Origin: a virus
Length of the DNA stretch: 64,000 bases
Reading direction: 5' to 3' (one strand)
IMG/VR virus record: IMGVR_UViG_3300034019_001677
Span: 1 to 64,000 of that record
Shown: positions 18,001-25,407 of the stretch, one piece after another
Layout of the letters: each line of letters starts with the position of its first letter
Position numbering within the stretch: the stretch's first letter is position 1
Notes under the pieces: generated by a model
The model's input: the letters and a program-made list of their open reading frames with translations, nothing else
Database searches by the model: none
What the model was told of the DNA's origin: nothing
Made by a program: the position numbers and the translations under genes

Positions 18001-20054
18001 TCCTGGATAAGCATCTGCCGCTGCTGCAGCTCCCGTTCGGTCTGGAGAATCCCCCGCCGTTCGGCGATAGCCTCTCGTTCCTGCCTGAGCTTCAGGTCAG
18101 CCAGGCGAGCCTCTGCAGCGGCTTTGGCCTCAGGGCTTGCAGCCACCTGCGCGCCCAGCTCATAACCACGGGCCTCTAGAGCGCGGCGGGCTCCGGCAAC
18201 AGAGCTCATGGCTTCCGCCACCTCCCGCTGCTTGTTCATCAGGGTGAGGCCCTGCTCCAGCGCCTTGATTTCGTTCTGGTAGGCCTTCTGCTTGATCTCT
18301 GACCATTCCTTGGAGATGTTCAAAGCCCGGATTGCTCCAGAGCCAAGCCTCTGTTCTCTGGCCTCGATCCGCTCTAGAACATCAGCTGGCAGCTTGAGGC
18401 TGCGCAGCGTTACCGGCTCGCTGAGGTTGGTTTGCCGGTTGAAGTTCTCCCTGAAGCTGAGCTGGGCTTCCTGAATTTGCTTTTCTGATGCACCGCTCGC
18501 CATCATTTGGGCGCGCATCGTAAACAAACGGAAGTTCAGAACGCTTTGCGCCCACTTCTTGTTCCAGTTGTCGATTGCTTTGCCGGCGCCTTCCGCGCCT
18601 GCTATGAGGTTGTCAAAGAATGTGTTAACGCCATCGGCATCTGCATCGGCACTGGCATTAAACAGTGCCTTGATTGGGGTGATTGTTCCACCGATTAGAT
18701 TCGCGAGATTTTCAAATTGTTTGGCAATCAGTTCAACAAACCTTGCAATCGTTACAAGAACAGGCTGCAGCACAAAACCCAGCACTGCGGTTGCCACGCC
18801 TACTACATCCATGATCACCCGACCCACCGATGAAGCGATAGCACCTATAGATGTGAGAACTGAAATAACGGGGCCAAACACCTTGATAATTGGCCCAACA
18901 GCCTCGGCGATGCTCTTGAAGAACCCACTAAAGCTGCTCTGCAGATTCTTGAAGGTGACCCCGATCGTTTGCAGCATCCTTGCCGTGTCGCGCTCCAGCG
19001 GCTGGCCAGCCTCAGATTGAATTGCCTGATTGGTTTCTTCAAAGTTGCTCAATACGTTTTCCATGCTTAGCGACAGCACCTTTTGGCCCTCGTAAAGTTT
19101 CTCCAGCCTCTGCATTAGGAAGTCGCTGAACGTCCCCTTGGCCTGTTGCTGGCGCACGTCCTCGTTGGAGATGCCTAGCTTTTGGGCCAGCATCGCGTCA
19201 GGGCCAATATTTCCCGTCATCAGGGCATTCACCTCCTGCCGCAGTTGGAAGGCAGGAATGCCAAGCGTGTTCATCCCGGCGGCTATCCTGGTGGCCAACT
19301 TGGCGGAATTTTCCAGCGTGCCCTTTTCGCCTAGAGCGCCGATGTTCTGGAGGATGATGTTGAAGCCGTCGTAGATTTCGCTGGCGGTGGCGCCGCTGAT
19401 GTTGGCCACCTCTTTCTGGATGCCCTGGTATTCCTTCAAGATCGCGCCGCGCACGATCTGCATCTGGCGGGCAGTACCCTCCACCAGCTTCCCGTCTGGC
19501 CCGAGGATCGCAAAGCTCTGCGCCGCAAAGATCCCGGCCTCCGCCACCTGCTTGTTGAGCCGGCCGGCCTCGGCCGAAAGTTGCTGCAAAGGGCCCAGCA
19601 CGGCGTTAACTGCCCCCTGCAGCCCCCCGAAGATGGCCTGCAAACCCGTGGCCGCCAGGCCGAGCTGGCCCAGGATCGGTATCGCCTTCCCGGCCATCCC
19701 AAGCATTCCGGCCAGGCCATTGGTGGCGCCACCAAAGCCACCGCTGCCGCCAGCTGCTGCCGCCGCCTGGCCGGCGCCGCGCAGCTGCTGCGAAAGCATC
19801 GTGAACGCCTCGCCATCGCCCTGCACGCCGCGGCGCAAGGCCTCCATGGTCGCGGCCAGCCCTTGATAGCCGCGCTGCGTTTCCGGTGGCGGCGGCGGGA
19901 TGTTGGGGGCCGGGATTTTGGTGCCCCGCTTTTCCATGTCGGCGATCACCGCCCGCATGCGCGCCAGGTCGCGCTCCAGCGGCTGCATGTCGCCGCGTAG
20001 GGTCAGCGTGGCTGTGCCCAGGCTGTATTCGCCGCCGCCGCCGCTCTGGGTCAA
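15060..20054 (-). CDS. tail tape measure protein with degenerate M23-like domain
   Basis: 1664 aa. The N-terminus is beta then helix (LTLRGDMQPLERDLARMRAV), followed by Ala/Gly hydrophobic helices (about 100-150), a membrane-like block (about 385-445, FGPVISVLTSIGAIASSVGR) and a long coiled coil (about 600-1000) rich in Glu, Gln and Arg. Near 1021-1105 a LytM-like segment appears (YSHMAAIVKVGQHVVGGQVLG), but the HLHFE motif is GAHNSVDI, so it is probably inactive. The C-terminal part has repeats PFMAAGPAQSAGGRSG. At the known ratio of about 1.5 Angstrom per residue the tail would be near 250 nm. The preceding chaperone frameshift pair confirms the identity. Confidence 0.9.
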   Translation of the reverse strand: MTQSGGGGEYSLGTATLTLRGDMQPLERDLARMRAVIADMEKRGTKIPAPNIPPPPPETQRGYQGLAATMEALRRGVQGDGEAFTMLSQQLRGAGQAAAAAGGSGGFGGATNGLAGMLGMAGKAIPILGQLGLAATGLQAIFGGLQGAVNAVLGPLQQLSAEAGRLNKQVAEAGIFAAQSFAILGPDGKLVEGTARQMQIVRGAILKEYQGIQKEVANISGATASEIYDGFNIILQNIGALGEKGTLENSAKLATRIAAGMNTLGIPAFQLRQEVNALMTGNIGPDAMLAQKLGISNEDVRQQQAKGTFSDFLMQRLEKLYEGQKVLSLSMENVLSNFEETNQAIQSEAGQPLERDTARMLQTIGVTFKNLQSSFSGFFKSIAEAVGPIIKVFGPVISVLTSIGAIASSVGRVIMDVVGVATAVLGFVLQPVLVTIARFVELIAKQFENLANLIGGTITPIKALFNASADADADGVNTFFDNLIAGAEGAGKAIDNWNKKWAQSVLNFRLFTMRAQMMASGASEKQIQEAQLSFRENFNRQTNLSEPVTLRSLKLPADVLERIEAREQRLGSGAIRALNISKEWSEIKQKAYQNEIKALEQGLTLMNKQREVAEAMSSVAGARRALEARGYELGAQVAASPEAKAAAEARLADLKLRQEREAIAERRGILQTERELQQRQMLIQEKQIKIQQEQLKIQLAEAQAEQVRAQKERDALLRTQKNMPLYSAEWGKNQELLNINAAEQTRINAKVEGSRRQVQLAFEAEGQLGTIIALDAQRLGLQEQQLDIQGQQAQYTREQQLLLAQISGAEQNISNTLDEIVNKENAKKRELEDQSDAINRQNTLLERQGRLEKAQADLAMTREKAAVQAAERLAEVQELQDRARSGGGTASVIEAQIAAAAAGVSGMESAAEVQQRLFDAKEGQMAREHQLAQKQQEVQHKKEESELRIQKLQMERQKVDIALQRAQLTAELGRLRLTQMKDEIAPRLAGASSVPSLGGVARLPGSISGRLDASGQNGADMPVGPNNEMHSYHNGVVTEISRAGNNGNYTVIEFIDDLGNKLEATYSHMAAIVKVGQHVVGGQVLGRFDGSGRTFGAHNSVDINSPGTNGALQRNAETAAARRSADLLVTGRVQGQAAGSSVGAPSASILRPSGQLPHSQRIDAFSTVAPPPGVAPGAAIPLGVQPFTGMGQARAAAALPADSVATTVAAVGGVVAPSTANQAEALQQSLNDVDSAETRLVRAIEDNTQALKDLQNTNSLENENLTEQQLAERAQLAYERTKAQLTAEVMQTPQGRLAISAGDAVSGSISGSISGAVQALLTGGDVRQAVSSALAQAGQSLMKATLDSLLNPLLSQLQGGIVKTFTGIDIPGRALEMAAASHTNAASAHQGAALQLMNAGAALLSAAGASGAAAVGDSANVWGSLATKIPSLISGFAGLGNLDVAFNSAAAFGGPDWSAAGPMLNLGSPNLSFTPGFAGGGEIQYGLDYLVGEKNAEIVRFNKAGGKVYSNRALTKALGVPFQRTPGGGAQVADGGDSLGIPFMAAGPAQSAGGRSGAPPVPFMAAGPAQSAGGRSGLPPIPFLKSSPSGGAMAGSGPGGAPPSAMGPSRSLRLKVETQVINGVEYATVEQVHQAAAAAAAASREAVYNDFRNNPSIQSSVGMR
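15324..15432 (-). repeat. 60-bp-period tandem repeat inside tape measure gene
   Basis: Two copies of 49 identical bases at 15324-15372 and 15384-15432, 60 bp apart, encode PFMAAGPAQSAGGRSG twice near the tape measure C-terminus. A third, diverged proline-rich copy (IPFLKSS) follows on the protein. Confidence 0.85.
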
Positions 20055-20096
20055 ACCCGTTCATCCCTGCTTGGGGTCAGTCTGGCGCCGGGCTAG

Positions 20097-21133
20097 TCAG
20101 TAGCCAGAGCGCTGCAGCTCTTCGTGGGCCACCACCAGCACCCGTGGCGGCATCTGGTTGTTGCTGAGCAGCCAGCGGATCGTGGCGGCCGTCGCCTGGG
20201 TGATGCGAGCGTTCTTGCCCGGGGCGTCGGAGATCTTGAACGGCAGGAACTGATCCTCGCTGCGGCCCTTGTTGCCCAGGCCCGGGAAGGCAGCAATCTC
20301 AACCATCGAGGCCAACCGCGCCATGGTGGTGCTCAGCTCGTTGGTCCGTTTGGCCCGTTCCTTCAGGGCCCAGGCGTAGGCCTTGAGCACCGCATCCACC
20401 GGCTGGTACGCGAAGCGCTCGGCATGCCAGCGGGGGTCCTGCGTCAGCCCGCTGGTGAGGATCAGCTGGATCTCATCCCAGTCGGTAGGGGCAGTCTTGA
20501 GGTATGCCTCTATGCGGGCGCGGTGCTCGTCGCGGCTGAGGTTTTCTTCTGGCCTCGGGGCTTCGGCGCCGTCTTCGGCGCCGGCGGCTTTCCCCCCGCC
20601 GTCATCGCCGCCTTCTCATCGATCAGGAACTGCTGCAGCTCATTGATCAGGTCAGCTGGCAGCTGACTGGTGTCGTTCTCGCTCCAGTCGCCGGGCTCCA
20701 GCTTCACCCAGTCCTGGCTGTCGGGGTCGAGGTAGTCGCCGCGGCCGATCAGCAGAGTGGTGACAAGGGCTTTCTTCTGATCGTCCATGGTGGCCTGGGA
20801 CGAGAGGAAGGTGATCAGCCTCTGCGGATCACTGTTGAGCAACCCGAAGGCCTGCAGGGTGCCCTGCAGCGAATCCGGATCGTTGGGGTTGGCCACCCTT
20901 GATAGATCCTGGATCAGCTTGTCCACCTCCTCGATGGACATGCCGGTGTCCTTGGCGATGCCATCGGCCAGGCGGTAGAAGCTGCCGAGAGAAACGCACC
21001 GCTCCCGGTCGTGCTGCTCCATCAGTTCTGCTTCGCCCTGCAGCACCTTGCCGTAGACGGCGAGGCGGAACACGCCGCCGATCACCTTGTGGCCGGTGCG
21101 GAACGACGCCAGAAGGCGACTGGCTACGGTCAT
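20097..21133 (-). CDS. tail assembly chaperone GT fusion (by -1 frameshift)
   Basis: Ribosomes that slip -1 at the GGGAAAG heptamer (20594-20588) leave the 207-aa frame. They continue through EDGAEAPRPEENLSRDEHRAR into the downstream frame that ends ...LVVAHEELQRSGY at 20097, giving about 345 aa. The -1 frame is open all the way from the heptamer. The T part is helical (AYAWALKERAKRTNELS) with an FPGLGNKG...FLPF segment. In lambda-like phages the G and GT chaperones bind the tape measure protein and recruit tube subunits. The position directly before the tape measure gene fits exactly. There is no separate start needed for the downstream frame. Confidence 0.85.
20510..21133 (-). CDS. tail assembly chaperone G
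   Basis: 207 aa, the unshifted product. It is helical (LADGIAKDTGMSIEEVDKL; DQKKALVTTLLIGRGDYLD) and acidic, with a Pro/Ala/Lys tail coded after the slippery site. ATG at 21133 overlaps the upstream stop by ATGA. Its identity as chaperone is inferred from the frameshift, gene order (tube, chaperones, tape measure) and size. Confidence 0.82.
   Translation of the reverse strand: MTVASRLLASFRTGHKVIGGVFRLAVYGKVLQGEAELMEQHDRERCVSLGSFYRLADGIAKDTGMSIEEVDKLIQDLSRVANPNDPDSLQGTLQAFGLLNSDPQRLITFLSSQATMDDQKKALVTTLLIGRGDYLDPDSQDWVKLEPGDWSENDTSQLPADLINELQQFLIDEKAAMTAGGKPPAPKTAPKPRGQKKTSAATSTAPA
20588..20594 (-). promoter_or_regulatory. programmed -1 frameshift slippery heptamer GGGAAAG
   Basis: In the zero frame the codons are GCG GGG GGA AAG, so the site reads G-GGA-AAG, identical to the lambda G/GT slippery heptamer. 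The preceding G run also forms G-GGG-GGA. Both the zero-frame end (20510) and the -1 continuation (20097) lie downstream. Confidence 0.85.
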
Positions 21134-21378
21134 GTGAGAGGCCGGATGGCCGCACGGATCTGAAAGCCAACGTAGCGCTGGCCTTGGTTCAGGACATCCT
21201 CCGGCAGGGTCAGCCAGAACTCAGCGCCGCCCTGGGGCGGGGTGACAAGCACCTCTGCATCGGTGGCGCCGGCCTCCACCACCAGCATGCCCACCATCAG
21301 CTCCGGGGCGTTGTCGGGTGCCCTGCAGTCGATCGCCACCACGTTCTGCATGGGGGTGAGCAGCAGGCGATGGAACAT
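21130..21378 (-). CDS. small tail-region protein, 82 aa
   Basis: The sequence begins MFHRLLLTPMQNVVAIDCRAP and has a strand-rich middle (VGMLVVEAGATDAEVLV). It ends with ATGA overlap into the chaperone gene. No family was recognised. It lies between the KilA-N gene and the chaperones, probably the original neighbour of the tail tube gene before small inserted genes separated them. Confidence 0.55.
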   Translation of the reverse strand: MFHRLLLTPMQNVVAIDCRAPDNAPELMVGMLVVEAGATDAEVLVTPPQGGAEFWLTLPEDVLNQGQRYVGFQIRAAIRPLT

Positions 21379-21404
21379 GGGGCTGGAGCTGCTGCTGCCA
21401 GTGT

Positions 21405-21425
21405 GGCCCGGGTCATGCCCGGGCC
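21405..21425. terminator. 8-bp GC hairpin downstream of KilA-N gene
   Basis: GGCCCGGG and CCCGGGCC are separated by 5 nt. It lies 17 nt past the KilA-N stop and 27 nt before the start of the next gene. No T-run follows on either strand, so it may attenuate or stabilise rather than terminate. Confidence 0.45.
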
Positions 21426-21441
21426 CTGCTGCAGGTGCTGC

Positions 21442-22437
21442 TCACACTCGCATGAACAGCCAGCTGGCGCAGCCCGGTGGATAGACGCTGCATTGCTTGC
21501 CGGCGGAGAGCTTGCCGCGGCCGATGAGGCGCCAGCCGTCGCGTTTGGCGCCGACTGAACGGGCGGCGGCCCACTTGTTGATGGTGTGGGCCTCCAGGCC
21601 GAGCAGGTGGGCCAGCTCGGGGCCGGTGATCAGATCGCCAGGCCGGTAGCCGTCGGGCTGCTGCGCAGACTGCGGAGGCATGGGCGGCCCCGGGGGCGCC
21701 TGGTGCTGGCGAGGAGGACGCGGACCAGGGGCCGGCGCCGCCGGCGCGGGTGCGGGGGGCCGGGGCGGAGCGGCCACGGCTGCCGCCACAGCCTGGCTCC
21801 TACGACTCGGCCGCAGGGTCATGGTGGGGTGCTGGTACACGAATTCCGTCCAGTCGTTGTGGCAGGCCAACCAGAACAGTCGCAGGCTCAGGCAGTTGTG
21901 CAGCTCCGTCAGCTGCTTCCGCTGCCGCCAGAGCTGATCAGCCACAAAGTCATGCGGCTGCGCAACGGCAGGCACTCCTACCGGTTCGCCAGCTGGTCGG
22001 ACCCTGACATGCAGCTCGGTGCCAATCCGTTCGATGGCCACCATCGGCAGTGTGGGCGCCTCGGTGCGATCAGCGGCGATCCTGGGGGTGAGGCTCTCCA
22101 GGAACCAGCCGTCCATCCACACGGCGAAGGCGGGGGAAATCCAGCGGGCAAGGTCGACGGCGAGCTGGGGGTGAACCCAGGTGCCCTGCAGATGGGGAAG
22201 GCCACCCTGGATGGTCTGGATCAAACCATCGGGGCCCGTTGTGGGGATCTGCACAACGGCTGCCAGAGCAGCGATGTAGGCCTGTGTGCGGTCTAATCGG
22301 ATGTAGTCGGGCCAGCGCTTGCCGTTGGCCTTGCACATTGCCGTGGCGTTGACATAGCCGTCGGCCGGCCGGCGCTGAATCTCCACACCGTTCCAGGTGC
22401 GCGACTCCATCCCCTTGGGGGTGAGGGTGCTGTTCAT
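21442..22437 (-). CDS. KilA-N domain protein (antirepressor-like)
   Basis: 331 aa from ATG 22437. Residues about 10-115 are a KilA-N DNA-binding domain: RRPADGYVNATAMCKANGK, then GTWVHPQLAVDLARWISP and FAVWMDGW. A middle domain follows (RIGTELHVRV... LWRQRKQLTELHNCLSLRL) that recurs alone in the 91-aa gene at 63293-63568. A Pro/Ala linker of about 50 residues leads to a C-terminal HTH-like segment (ITGPELAHLLGLEAHTINKW). KilA-N proteins of phages are usually antirepressors or regulators. The gene is inserted in the tail operon on the same strand, bounded by hairpins and a plus-strand gene, which looks like a moron. Confidence 0.82.
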   Translation of the reverse strand: MNSTLTPKGMESRTWNGVEIQRRPADGYVNATAMCKANGKRWPDYIRLDRTQAYIAALAAVVQIPTTGPDGLIQTIQGGLPHLQGTWVHPQLAVDLARWISPAFAVWMDGWFLESLTPRIAADRTEAPTLPMVAIERIGTELHVRVRPAGEPVGVPAVAQPHDFVADQLWRQRKQLTELHNCLSLRLFWLACHNDWTEFVYQHPTMTLRPSRRSQAVAAAVAAPPRPPAPAPAAPAPGPRPPRQHQAPPGPPMPPQSAQQPDGYRPGDLITGPELAHLLGLEAHTINKWAAARSVGAKRDGWRLIGRGKLSAGKQCSVYPPGCASWLFMRV

Positions 22438-22681
22438 CAATGGCTCCCGCTCGAAGCGGGCGTATGAGTTGCCCGGTGCTGCCACCAGGTTTCGCCAGAG
22501 TACAGCAGATCACTTTGTCAAGGGGTGGCGGGTGGGGCCTCCAGTACCGAGCCCGAACGGCGACTCACGGCACCGCTCCCGGCGCCCAGCCTTGCGGGGA
22601 GGGCCGACCCCACCCACCAGTGCAAGAGTACGGGAGGCGGGGCAACGCCAGCCATCCCGCGATCACCTTGCTTCGGATCCG
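22438..22681. promoter_or_regulatory. divergent intergenic region with TTGACA box
   Basis: 244 bp without a gene separate the minus-strand KilA-N gene from the plus-strand secreted protein. A perfect TTGACA (-35 consensus) is read on the minus strand at 22521-22516, about 80 nt before the KilA-N start, but no good -10 sits 16-18 nt from it. A G/C-rich imperfect inverted repeat (GGTGGGGCC near 22529, GGCCGACCCCACC near 22602) fills the middle. Confidence 0.35.
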
Positions 22682-22954
22682 ATGCGACCACGCCGCTTCG
22701 CCTTTCTGCTCGCCGCGGCTGCCTTGGGAGTCAGCGTGCTCGCTTCAACAAGCGCAAAGTCGCAGGTAAGTACGTTTGATTGTTCAGTTTACCTGGAAAG
22801 TATTGAAGCATTTAGAAGTTGCCTAAAGTCCAATCGTATTGCGGAAGACGCAAACCGCAATATCTGTATTTCATACATTGACTTGGCTCGGAAAGCTGCT
22901 GCAAGAGGAGACAGCTCTGGTTGGAGCAGGGTCCCGACCTGGTGTCTGTACTAA
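22682..22954 (+). CDS. small secreted four-cysteine protein (moron)
   Basis: 90 aa from ATG 22682. A strong signal peptide (RRFAFLLAAAALGVSVLAS, cleavage near SAKS-Q) precedes a mature part of about 62 residues with four Cys (FDC, RSC, NIC, TWC), suitable for two disulphides outside the cytoplasm. Codons and base composition are clearly more AT-rich than the flanking genes. It stands alone on the plus strand between two minus-strand genes and is followed at once by a hairpin. No family was recognised. Candidates are a lysogenic-conversion factor, superinfection-exclusion protein or wall/periplasm effector. Confidence 0.7.
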   Translation: MRPRRFAFLLAAAALGVSVLASTSAKSQVSTFDCSVYLESIEAFRSCLKSNRIAEDANRNICISYIDLARKAAARGDSSGWSRVPTWCLY

Positions 22955-22969
22955 AGCCCCTTGCGGGGC
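22952..22969 (-). terminator. intrinsic terminator-like hairpin
   Basis: GCCCC-GCAA-GGGGC followed by TTT on the minus strand, just after the stop of the 63-aa gene (22976). On the plus strand the same stem starts right after the stop of the secreted protein, so it can serve both convergent genes. Confidence 0.6.
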
Positions 22970-22975
22970 GCCCTC

Positions 22976-23167
22976 TCAGCAGGTCCACTCCTCCTCGATG
23001 GCGGCCATGTCGCGCAGGCGGTGCGCGGTGGCAAGCTGCTCATCGATGAGCTGGTCCCACTCCTCGAAGAGAACCTCGATCTCGGCGAAAATCGCGTCGA
23101 CCTCCGGATCTCCCGTCGGGGGTCCGAAGATGGACTCCTTTTGAGGGGTGCGGGTGGGGTTGGTCAT
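22976..23167 (-). CDS. small acidic protein, 63 aa
   Basis: The protein runs MTNPTRTPQKESIFGPPTGD then a helical acidic part (DAIFAEIEVLFEEWDQLIDE) and ends EEEWTC. It is a stand-alone gene between terminators: upstream is the tube gene terminator (23361-23384) and downstream the hairpin at 22952. No family was recognised. Confidence 0.55.
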   Translation of the reverse strand: MTNPTRTPQKESIFGPPTGDPEVDAIFAEIEVLFEEWDQLIDEQLATAHRLRDMAAIEEEWTC

Positions 23168-23360
23168 GGTGCCTCCGGTGGTGGGTGAGCCCCCTGGCGG
23201 GACTCAGAGGTGCCAGGGATCGGCACCACCGGGGCGGGCCAACCGCCCGCGGGATATTCAGCTGTCCAGGTCCTGGGGGTGTCCCCCGATGACTGCACCG
23301 TAACGGCTGCGGGCGGCCCTGCTGGGCAGTTTTCGCGCGAAAGACCAGAGGCCACCCATG

Positions 23361-23384
23361 AAAAAGGGGCCCCGCAGGGCCCCT
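23361..23384 (-). terminator. intrinsic terminator after tail tube gene
   Basis: Perfect 8-bp stem AGGGGCCC-TGCG-GGGCCCCT followed by TTTT on the minus strand, 30 nt after the tube protein stop (23415). The tube is made in many copies, and a terminator here would separate its transcript from the tape measure operon. The rest of 23168-23414 shows no gene. Confidence 0.82.
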
Positions 23385-23414
23385 CTCTTTGCTCTGGCGG
23401 CCGCGGCCTGGTGA

Positions 23415-24425
23415 TCAGGCGGTGCGGAAGGTGGTGGAGAAGCCTGCCAGCGGCCGGCGGATGCCGGCGGCATCGGCCACCAGGGAGGCATTGACGGCCT
23501 GGGTGATCGCCCCGTCGCGCACCACCAGACGGTAGATGGTGGCGGCCGCCAGGTCGGCGGAGGGGTTGATCGTCACCACACCACCAGCCAGGGTCACCAC
23601 CGCCGGCACGCGCACGCCGGAGCTGGCCACCTCGAGGCGGAAGCCGCTGCCATCGGCCGCGCCCAGCGCCAGCTGGGTGAGCGGAGCGGTGCCATCGCTG
23701 GTGTAGGTCACGGTCAGGTTGTTGCCTACCACCACCGCCGTGCCGTTGTCGGCCGGCACCACCGCATAGCGACGGCTGCCGCTGGAGGGGGCCGTGCTGA
23801 GAATCACGCTCTGAACCGCACCGGTGGCCAGCGGCGCGCTGCCGGCGTTGAAACGGCCGAACATCGCCCGGCCGCGGCTCATGCCATCGAAGGTGACGTT
23901 GATCAGGTCTTCGGCGGCCTGGGGCTCCTTGTAGTTGCGCAGCGCAGCGTTGAAACAGGCGTAGTCGTAGATGTAGTCGCCGGTGTTGCCGCCAGCGCGG
24001 CCCAGCTCCTTGAACATCTCCACGAACACTTCCGAGTCGGTGTCGTAGCGGGCCTGCTCAACAATGGCGAACTCCTCGGAGTAGTCGCCGCGGAACTCAG
24101 GGCAGCCACCAGCGGCGCCCTGCACGATCAGCTTGGAGAAGAAGGTGTCGAACGAGGCGCTCACCTTGCTGCCGGTGGTCACCGAATCGCTCCAGCCTTC
24201 GTCACCGATCAGGCGAAACTCCCGATCGTTGTTGTCGACATTGAACGACACCTGTTTGACGGTCTGCAGCTCCCGGGCCCAGTCGCCAGGGTCGAGGGTG
24301 GGGCGGGTGATGAAGCCGGACTCATCGCGCGTGGCGAAATAGCGGCAGGGGGCGCGCAGGGGGGTCATCAGCAGCACACTGCGGTGCGCCTTGACAAAGC
24401 TCTGCCCGATCGCGGTATCAGTCAT
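23415..24425 (-). CDS. major tail tube protein with C-terminal Ig-like domain
   Basis: 336 aa. The N-terminal about 215 residues include ELQTVKQVSFNVDNNDREF and FDGMSRGRAMFGRFN, typical of a tube fold with long beta strands. The C-terminal about 110 residues (VTYTSDGTAPLTQLALG ... ITINPSADLAAATIYRLVV-like) resemble an SbsA/Big-type Ig domain. Such add-on Ig domains decorate tail tubes and may bind surface sugars. It has its own terminator and lies between the tail terminator gene and the chaperones, the standard position. Confidence 0.8.
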   Translation of the reverse strand: MTDTAIGQSFVKAHRSVLLMTPLRAPCRYFATRDESGFITRPTLDPGDWARELQTVKQVSFNVDNNDREFRLIGDEGWSDSVTTGSKVSASFDTFFSKLIVQGAAGGCPEFRGDYSEEFAIVEQARYDTDSEVFVEMFKELGRAGGNTGDYIYDYACFNAALRNYKEPQAAEDLINVTFDGMSRGRAMFGRFNAGSAPLATGAVQSVILSTAPSSGSRRYAVVPADNGTAVVVGNNLTVTYTSDGTAPLTQLALGAADGSGFRLEVASSGVRVPAVVTLAGGVVTINPSADLAAATIYRLVVRDGAITQAVNASLVADAAGIRRPLAGFSTTFRTA

Positions 24426-24487
24426 GGTGGGGTCCTTGAAGGGGTCGGGGTAAAGGAGAAAGGCGGCCGCTGTGCAGCCCGTGGCTG

Positions 24488-24925
24488 TCAGCCGGAGGCT
24501 GCCAGGGAGGCGATGTAGACGGGATCGGGCAGCTCCACGATGAGCCGCTCGTAGGTGTCATCAGTTTGTGGCTGGTGACGTTGCTGGGCGGTGGGCCAGG
24601 CGCGGAACGCCAGCAGCCGCACCGCCTCGAGGTTGCTGCTGGTATCGAACTGGGTGAAGGTCACCGTCCAGGTGCGCATCGTGGCCATGGTGCGCGTGGG
24701 GGCACCCAGGAGCTCGCGCTCCGGGGCCTCGGTGAGCACTGCCTCGATGCCGGTAGCGGTGTAGCTGGGCCGCACCTGCCCCTTGCCCACCGTCCAGAAG
24801 GCCTGAATCGGCGGGCCTTCAGAACGGTGGTACTGACCCAACAGTGGGCCAAACAGCATGCGCAGCTCATCGGCCACCTGCCGCAGGCTGGCGCCCAGCT
24901 CCACCTGGCACTGGGCCTGGGTCAT
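24488..24925 (-). CDS. tail terminator-like protein
   Basis: 145 aa. It lies between the HK97 gp10-like gene and the tube gene, where siphophages encode the tail terminator/completion protein. It shows helix then strands (ELRMLFGPLLGQYH; RTWTVTFTQFDTSSNLEAVR) and an LPDPVYIAS end. It overlaps the previous gene by ATGA. The assignment rests mainly on synteny. Confidence 0.62.
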   Translation of the reverse strand: MTQAQCQVELGASLRQVADELRMLFGPLLGQYHRSEGPPIQAFWTVGKGQVRPSYTATGIEAVLTEAPERELLGAPTRTMATMRTWTVTFTQFDTSSNLEAVRLLAFRAWPTAQQRHQPQTDDTYERLIVELPDPVYIASLAASG

Positions 24926-25407
24926 GCTGCACCTCCAGCCGGCGGCAGGGCCGAGGGCCCCGCCGGAGCGGCGCCACCACGGCGGGTGCCGCCCAGGCCC
25001 CGGCGCTTGGCCGAAAGGGTGAAGTGCAACTGAAAGGCGCGCTGCAGCTTCACGCGCTCGCGCTGCAGCTCCCGCGTCCAGGGCCGGGCCGGCCTGGTGC
25101 GGGGCTGCCCCTCGCTGTCATTGGCCTTGTAGACGGCGCCGTCGTGCACCGCAGGGGCATGGGGGGCAGTCCAGCGGAATTTCGTTTCCATCACCCCCGG
25201 GCGGGGGTTGATTGCCATCTCCTGCGAGTTGCGCAGGTCGCCGATGTCCACGATGTCGCGGGGGCTTTCCCCACTCGGCCAGTCCCATTTCGGCTCGGTG
25301 ATGTGCCTCGTGAGCTCCGAATCCACAAACGTGCTGAAGCGGCCCCAGGCCTCACCCACCACCTCGCGCAGAAGCTGCTGATCCATTCCCTGCTCAGCCA
25401 TTGCCAC
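24922..25407 (-). CDS. HK97 gp10-like neck protein
   Basis: 161 aa. The segment RDIVDIGDLRNSQEMAINPR followed by KFRWTAPHAPAVHDGAVYKA is the familiar gp10-like pattern (D-x-G-x-L-R-x-S ... Y-A-x-x-V-H-x-G). The C-terminus is Gly/Ala/Pro-rich. It completes the head-to-tail interface. It overlaps the previous gene by 14 nt and the next by ATGA. Confidence 0.72.
   Translation of the reverse strand: MAMAEQGMDQQLLREVVGEAWGRFSTFVDSELTRHITEPKWDWPSGESPRDIVDIGDLRNSQEMAINPRPGVMETKFRWTAPHAPAVHDGAVYKANDSEGQPRTRPARPWTRELQRERVKLQRAFQLHFTLSAKRRGLGGTRRGGAAPAGPSALPPAGGAA

Noticed and set aside
17415-18179. Long plus-strand ORF inside the tape measure gene, plus many similar ORFs of 150-700 codons opposite the minus-strand genes (for example 30081-32228)
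   Set aside because: High GC makes antisense frames open. These lack plausible starts, families and operon spacing, and mirror the real gene on the other strand.
20055-20399. The 100-aa frame before the tape measure as an independent gene
   Set aside because: The frame is open upstream to the GGGAAAG slippery site in the -1 phase, so it is better explained as the T part of a GT fusion.
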